Below are positions 60,950 to 64,000 of a DNA stretch of 64,000 nt, in pieces; within the stretch, counting starts at the first letter, position 1; every line of letters begins with the position of its first letter. The position numbers were made by a program, and so were the translations under genes. Below the pieces are notes generated by a model, which saw only the letters and a list, made by a program, of their open reading frames with translations, was not told the origin of the DNA and ran no database searches. Source of the stretch: Myxocyprinus asiaticus (taxonomy: Eukaryota; Chordata; Actinopteri; Cypriniformes; Catostomidae); the NCBI RefSeq assembly GCF_019703515.2, contig NC_059374.1, positions 17,057,095-17,121,094 on the forward strand, written 5' to 3'.

Positions 60950-61254
60950 AATTGTGCATTCATCCTCGAAGCAGACAATATACTGCTATAACCAACAACT
61001 TGTGCCACAGCAATGATACAATCTTCCACCGAACAGCATTCAGCGGAGATGACTTTAATGCCATGCGGCACGTTAGCCTGTCTAGACTCATGAGCTCAGA
61101 CACTGCCATCTCAATCAGCTCAAACTACACTCCTCACAAACGCCTCCAAACCTCTTGCTAAACCTTTGCTTTACCCAATGCACACAACATATAAAATAAA
61201 AAAAATAAAAAGCAAAAAGGTAAAAATAAAATGAAAAGAAAAGAAAACGTCCTG

Positions 61255-61585
61255 GTTACTTGCGTAACCTCCGTTCCCTGATGGAGGGAACGAGACGTTG
61301 TGTCGATGTAGTGACACTAGGAGTCACTCTTGGGAGCCCAAGACATCTCTGGTCTTTGATAAAAGGCCAATGAAAATTGGCGAGTGATATTTGCATGCCA
61401 CTCCCCCGGACATACGGGTATAAAAGGAGATGGTATGCAACCACTCATTCAGATTTTATGCTGAGGAGCCGAGACAAGGTCCTGGCCATTTCAGCGGGTA
61501 GTTCAGCGTTGTGGCAGGAGGGACACAACGTCTCATTCCCTCCATCAGGGAACGGAGGTTACGCAAGTAACCAGGACATTCCCTA
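61255..61585. repeat. DIRS terminal inverted repeat with TATA box
   Basis: GGTTACTTGCGTAACCTCCG at about 61254-61273 and its inverse near 61551-61575 bracket about 240 bp. GTGTCGATGTAGTGACACTAGG occurs twice in direct orientation, at about 61298 and 61605. On the plus strand GGGTATAAAAGGAGATGG near 61417 is a strong TATA motif pointing away from the element's own genes, as expected if the 3' repeat is an inverted copy of a promoter-bearing 5' repeat. Confidence 0.65.
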
Positions 61586-62329
61586 TCTGTCACTCACTCG
61601 ACATTGTGTCGATGTAGTGACACTAGGGGTCCCTATACAAAATGCCGCAACTGGCTGAACTGTTACATGAACTGGTGGTGCGTGACAGGCAGACCACTGT
61701 GTGCCTCGTAGCCAGCGCACCAGGCTGACACATAACCTCCTCCAACACTGTTATGAGTGTCGAACGGCCCTTTGGGTCAAGTCGACTACCCAAAAGATAG
61801 AGACAGGCTAGCCCAGTCGTGGCCTCTTTTCCCCTTCTTTTTTTCCACTCCCTTAAAAAAAGGGGTATTATCCAACTGGGACAACCAGGTCTAGTTGGGG
61901 GGTGTCCCTCCCAAGGGGAGGACACCGCGGAGACCACACCTCGCCCAGAGAGAGGGGGGTATTTAAGTGGAAATACGTCACATGGACTTGCCGAGCTATG
62001 TCGGAAGTATGTCATGTGGAGAAGTCTCATGGTAGGTCCTTCCCAATGGGGAAGGAGTTACTACAAACATGGAGACTGGGGCAGAGGGTCTCTGCCCAAG
62101 GAAGATGCAGTTTTCCAACAGGGAAATGAATTAGTGGAAGATATACATCGCATGGGGTTACCTACGGGGAACCGCCACATGTGGAGCACCTACCCCAGTA
62201 TAGGGCTTTAGTTAGCATGTGTACTGGGCCAGTAGCGAGTCTCTCCAAAAAATCAACTGCCACAGGGCTCGAGGAAGTCAACCAGGGAACACAGTTTGTG
62301 AACACTATTGGGAGTTAATGGCACACGTC

Positions 62330-62960
62330 TTCAGCTCAGGGGAGGTGGAAGGTGCTATGTGCAAGCGATACACCAGGCCGGCTGTCCCAGACTTACCTGC
62401 TTGTATTGTGTGCCACTACACGGGATGAAACCGGTTCCACCCGGAAGTTGTAGAACCTCGCAAAGGTGTTGGGTGTTGCCCAGCCCACTGCTCTGCAAAT
62501 GTCTATTAGAGAGGTGCCCCTTGCCAGGGCCCAGAATGGGCTCGTAGCCCTACCGGGGGCGGCACGTCCTGGGCGTCATATGCCATAATTATGGCGTCAA
62601 TGAGCCAGTGGGTGATCCTCTGCTTGGAGACAGCGCTTCCTTTCCGCTGTCCACCAAAGCAAACAAAGAACTGCTCAGAGACTCTAAAGCTCTTTGTGCG
62701 ATCCAAATAGATGCGTAAAGCGTGCACCGGACACAGCAACATCAGGGCTGGGTCTGCCTCCTCCTGGGGCAGTGCTTCCCATTGGGAAGAACACCACTTA
62801 GCGAACAGACACAATTAAAGGCATACAGGTGCCTCATAGAGGGGGCCCTAGCCTGAGTGATCATGTCTACCACCATGGGTGGTAGACCGCTTAGGTCTTC
62901 TGTGTCCCATCCAGGGGCCAGACATGGAGATTCCAGAGGTCTGGTCGCAGGTGCCAGATG
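62330..62960 (-). pseudogene. DIRS tyrosine recombinase region
   Basis: On the minus strand, ARAPSMRHLYAFNCVCSL (about 62860) is an N-terminal core segment. LLCPVHALRIYLDRTKSFR and LFVCFGGQRKGSAVSKQRIT-like sequence lie at 62750-62620, and VGLRAHS at about 62550 is the conserved box-II approach. The C-terminal Tyr-bearing part is in another frame or eroded. Confidence 0.75.
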
Positions 62961-63006
62961 GTGCCCCGTCCCTGAGAAAGAAGGTCCTTCCTCAGGGGAA
63001 TTCACC

Positions 63007-63022
63007 GGGGGGGGGGGGGGGG
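63007..63022. repeat. Poly(G) run
   Basis: Sixteen consecutive G residues in the DIRS element, breaking its frame between RNase H and recombinase. It may be a length-variable or assembly-prone site. Confidence 0.8.
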
Positions 63023-63093
63023 TTGGCTGTCGCGAGGAGCGTGAGGTCCAAGAACCACATCTGGGTAGGCCAGTAGGGTGCTACCAGGACGAC

Positions 63094-63650
63094 CTACTCC
63101 TCGTCCTCCCTGACCTTGCACAGGGTCTGTGCAAGTAGGCTCACTGAGGAAAACGCATATTTGCGTAGTCCAGGGGGCCAGCTGTGTGCCAGCGCATCTA
63201 TACCGAGAGGTGCCTTGGTCAGGGCATACCAGAGCGGGCAGTGGGAGGATTCCTGGGAGACGAACAGGTCTACCTGTGCCTGTCCGAATCGACTCCAGAT
63301 CAGCTGGACCACCTGAGGGTGGAGTCTCCACTCTCCCCTGAGGGTAACCTGCCATGACAGTGTGTCTGCTGCAGTGTTGAGGTCGCCTGGGATGTGTGTG
63401 GTTCGCAGCAACTTGAGATGCTGCTGACGGTTGACATATGCTACCGTTGCCATGTTGTCTGTCCGAACTAACACGTGCTTGCCCTGGATCAATGGCCGGA
63501 ACCTCCGCAGGGCGTGCAGAATTGCCAGCAACTCGAGGCAATTGATGTGCCAACACAGCCACGGGCCCGTCCATAAGCCGGCAGCTGCGTGCCCGTTGCA
63601 AACAGTGTCCCAGCCCATTTTGGAGGCATCTGTCATGACCACGATGCACC
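63094..63650 (-). pseudogene. DIRS RNase H region
   Basis: MVMTDASKMGWDTVCNGH holds the first catalytic Asp, INCLELLAILHALRRF the Glu, and VLVRTDNMATVAYVNRQQ the second Asp of an RNase H fold. It continues HIPGDLNTAADTLSW and ALGIDALAHSWP-like sequence, the usual DIRS succession before the recombinase. The open frame is 182 codons, the longest intact part of the element. Confidence 0.85.
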
Positions 63651-64000
63651 TGGAGACCTGCTATAGAGGAATGCCTGCCCGTAGAAATGTGAGGCCGGTC
63701 CAAGGGCTGAAAAGATGGTGATCGGTGTGATGGCCACGCGATGTGTCCCACTGCACCACGCTCATCTCGGGACTCGAGTCTGAAGCCAGTGCTGAAGCAG
63801 TCTCATATGCATCAACCCGAGCGGAGTGGCCACTGCTGAGGATGCCATATGCCCCAGGAGCCTCTGAAAAAGTTTCACTGCAACCGCTGTTTTCTGTTTG
63901 AACGCCTTCAAATAGGTCAGCACCGACTGTGCACGCTCATTCATGTGGTGCGCCGTCAACGAGACTGAGTCCAACTCCAGACCGAGAAAAGAGATGCTCT

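Larger units (their letters stand above)
54146..61190 (-). mobile_element. Tx1/L1-type LINE, interrupted and degenerate
   Basis: On the minus strand, ORF1 lies at 60949-60330 and the endonuclease at about 60070-59330. A linker (59150-59007), reverse transcriptase (57961-56570) and C-terminal region (55700-54298) follow. The 3' end at about 54146 has an AATAAA motif. Two later insertions, 55702-56676 and 57981-59000, split it. All frames carry stops. Known role: L1-clade retrotransposition; here a relic in CLCA intron 11, transcribed opposite to the gene. The 5' limit is approximate. Confidence 0.8.
61250..64000 (-). mobile_element. DIRS-type tyrosine-recombinase retrotransposon, partial (runs off window)
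   Basis: Order on the minus strand: reverse-transcriptase connection region (63974-63762), RNase H (about 63650-63094), tyrosine recombinase (about 62960-62330), then a terminal region with inverted repeats. DIRS elements insert with a tyrosine recombinase rather than an integrase and have inverted terminal repeats. The reverse transcriptase core should lie beyond position 64000. Frames are interrupted, for instance near 63005 by a run of 16 G residues, so this copy is probably inactive. Confidence 0.8.

Noticed and set aside
61819..62211. Plus-strand open frames in the DIRS region
   Set aside because: They lie opposite the recombinase-side DIRS sequence and match no family; the minus-strand reading explains the region.

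Overview
The window looks like teleost, very probably cyprinid, nuclear DNA. It is AT-rich, with introns, microsatellites and a dense load of fish transposons: Sleeping Beauty-like Tc1 copies, TTAA-flanked Angel-type MITEs, hAT, Harbinger, a tRNA-derived SINE, CR1/L2-like and Tx1/L1-like LINEs, a DIRS element and an endogenous retroelement. The calls come from reading the sequence; no database search was run.

Three host genes can be supported. (1) A complete six-exon TRAPPC6-type gene lies on the minus strand (8763 to 6556); all five junctions keep frame and the product is 161 aa. (2) A three-coding-exon gene with an N-terminal Myb/SANT-like (trihelix) domain lies on the minus strand (19900 to 15952). 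I do not recognise its name. Its introns consist largely of MITEs, and it ends next to a Harbinger-like element that carries its own broken Myb/SANT-like ORF. (3) The first eleven coding exons of a CLCA-family gene lie on the plus strand (37723 to 53264), covering signal peptide, zinc-protease motif and von Willebrand A domain. The remaining 3' exons are not visible and should lie beyond the window.

Layout: 1-6500, MITEs and three Tc1-type elements; 6556-8763, TRAPPC6; 8879-15912, a Tc1 relic, a 1.8-kb hAT element with a perfect 8-bp target duplication, and the Harbinger-like element; 15952-19923, the Myb/SANT gene; 20-37.6 kb, a gene-poor repeat region with a hAT transposase relic, a SINE with a 17-bp target duplication, and a LINE inside a fold-back repeat; 37.7-53.3 kb, CLCA. 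Intron 9 of CLCA (12.3 kb) is a set of nested insertions: an LTR retroelement inside a hAT-type element (8-bp duplication CTAACAAG) inside a Tc1 element (TA-flanked). The retroelement shows gag, protease and an env-like region but no reverse transcriptase or integrase. From 54.1 to 61.2 kb there is a Tx1/L1-type LINE holding two further insertions, and from 61.25 kb to the end a DIRS retrotransposon (RNase H and tyrosine recombinase visible).

The three host genes show no common pathway. The main interest is the insertion history, which can be ordered from target duplications, plus the polymerase-less retroelement and the Myb/SANT gene beside a Harbinger relic.
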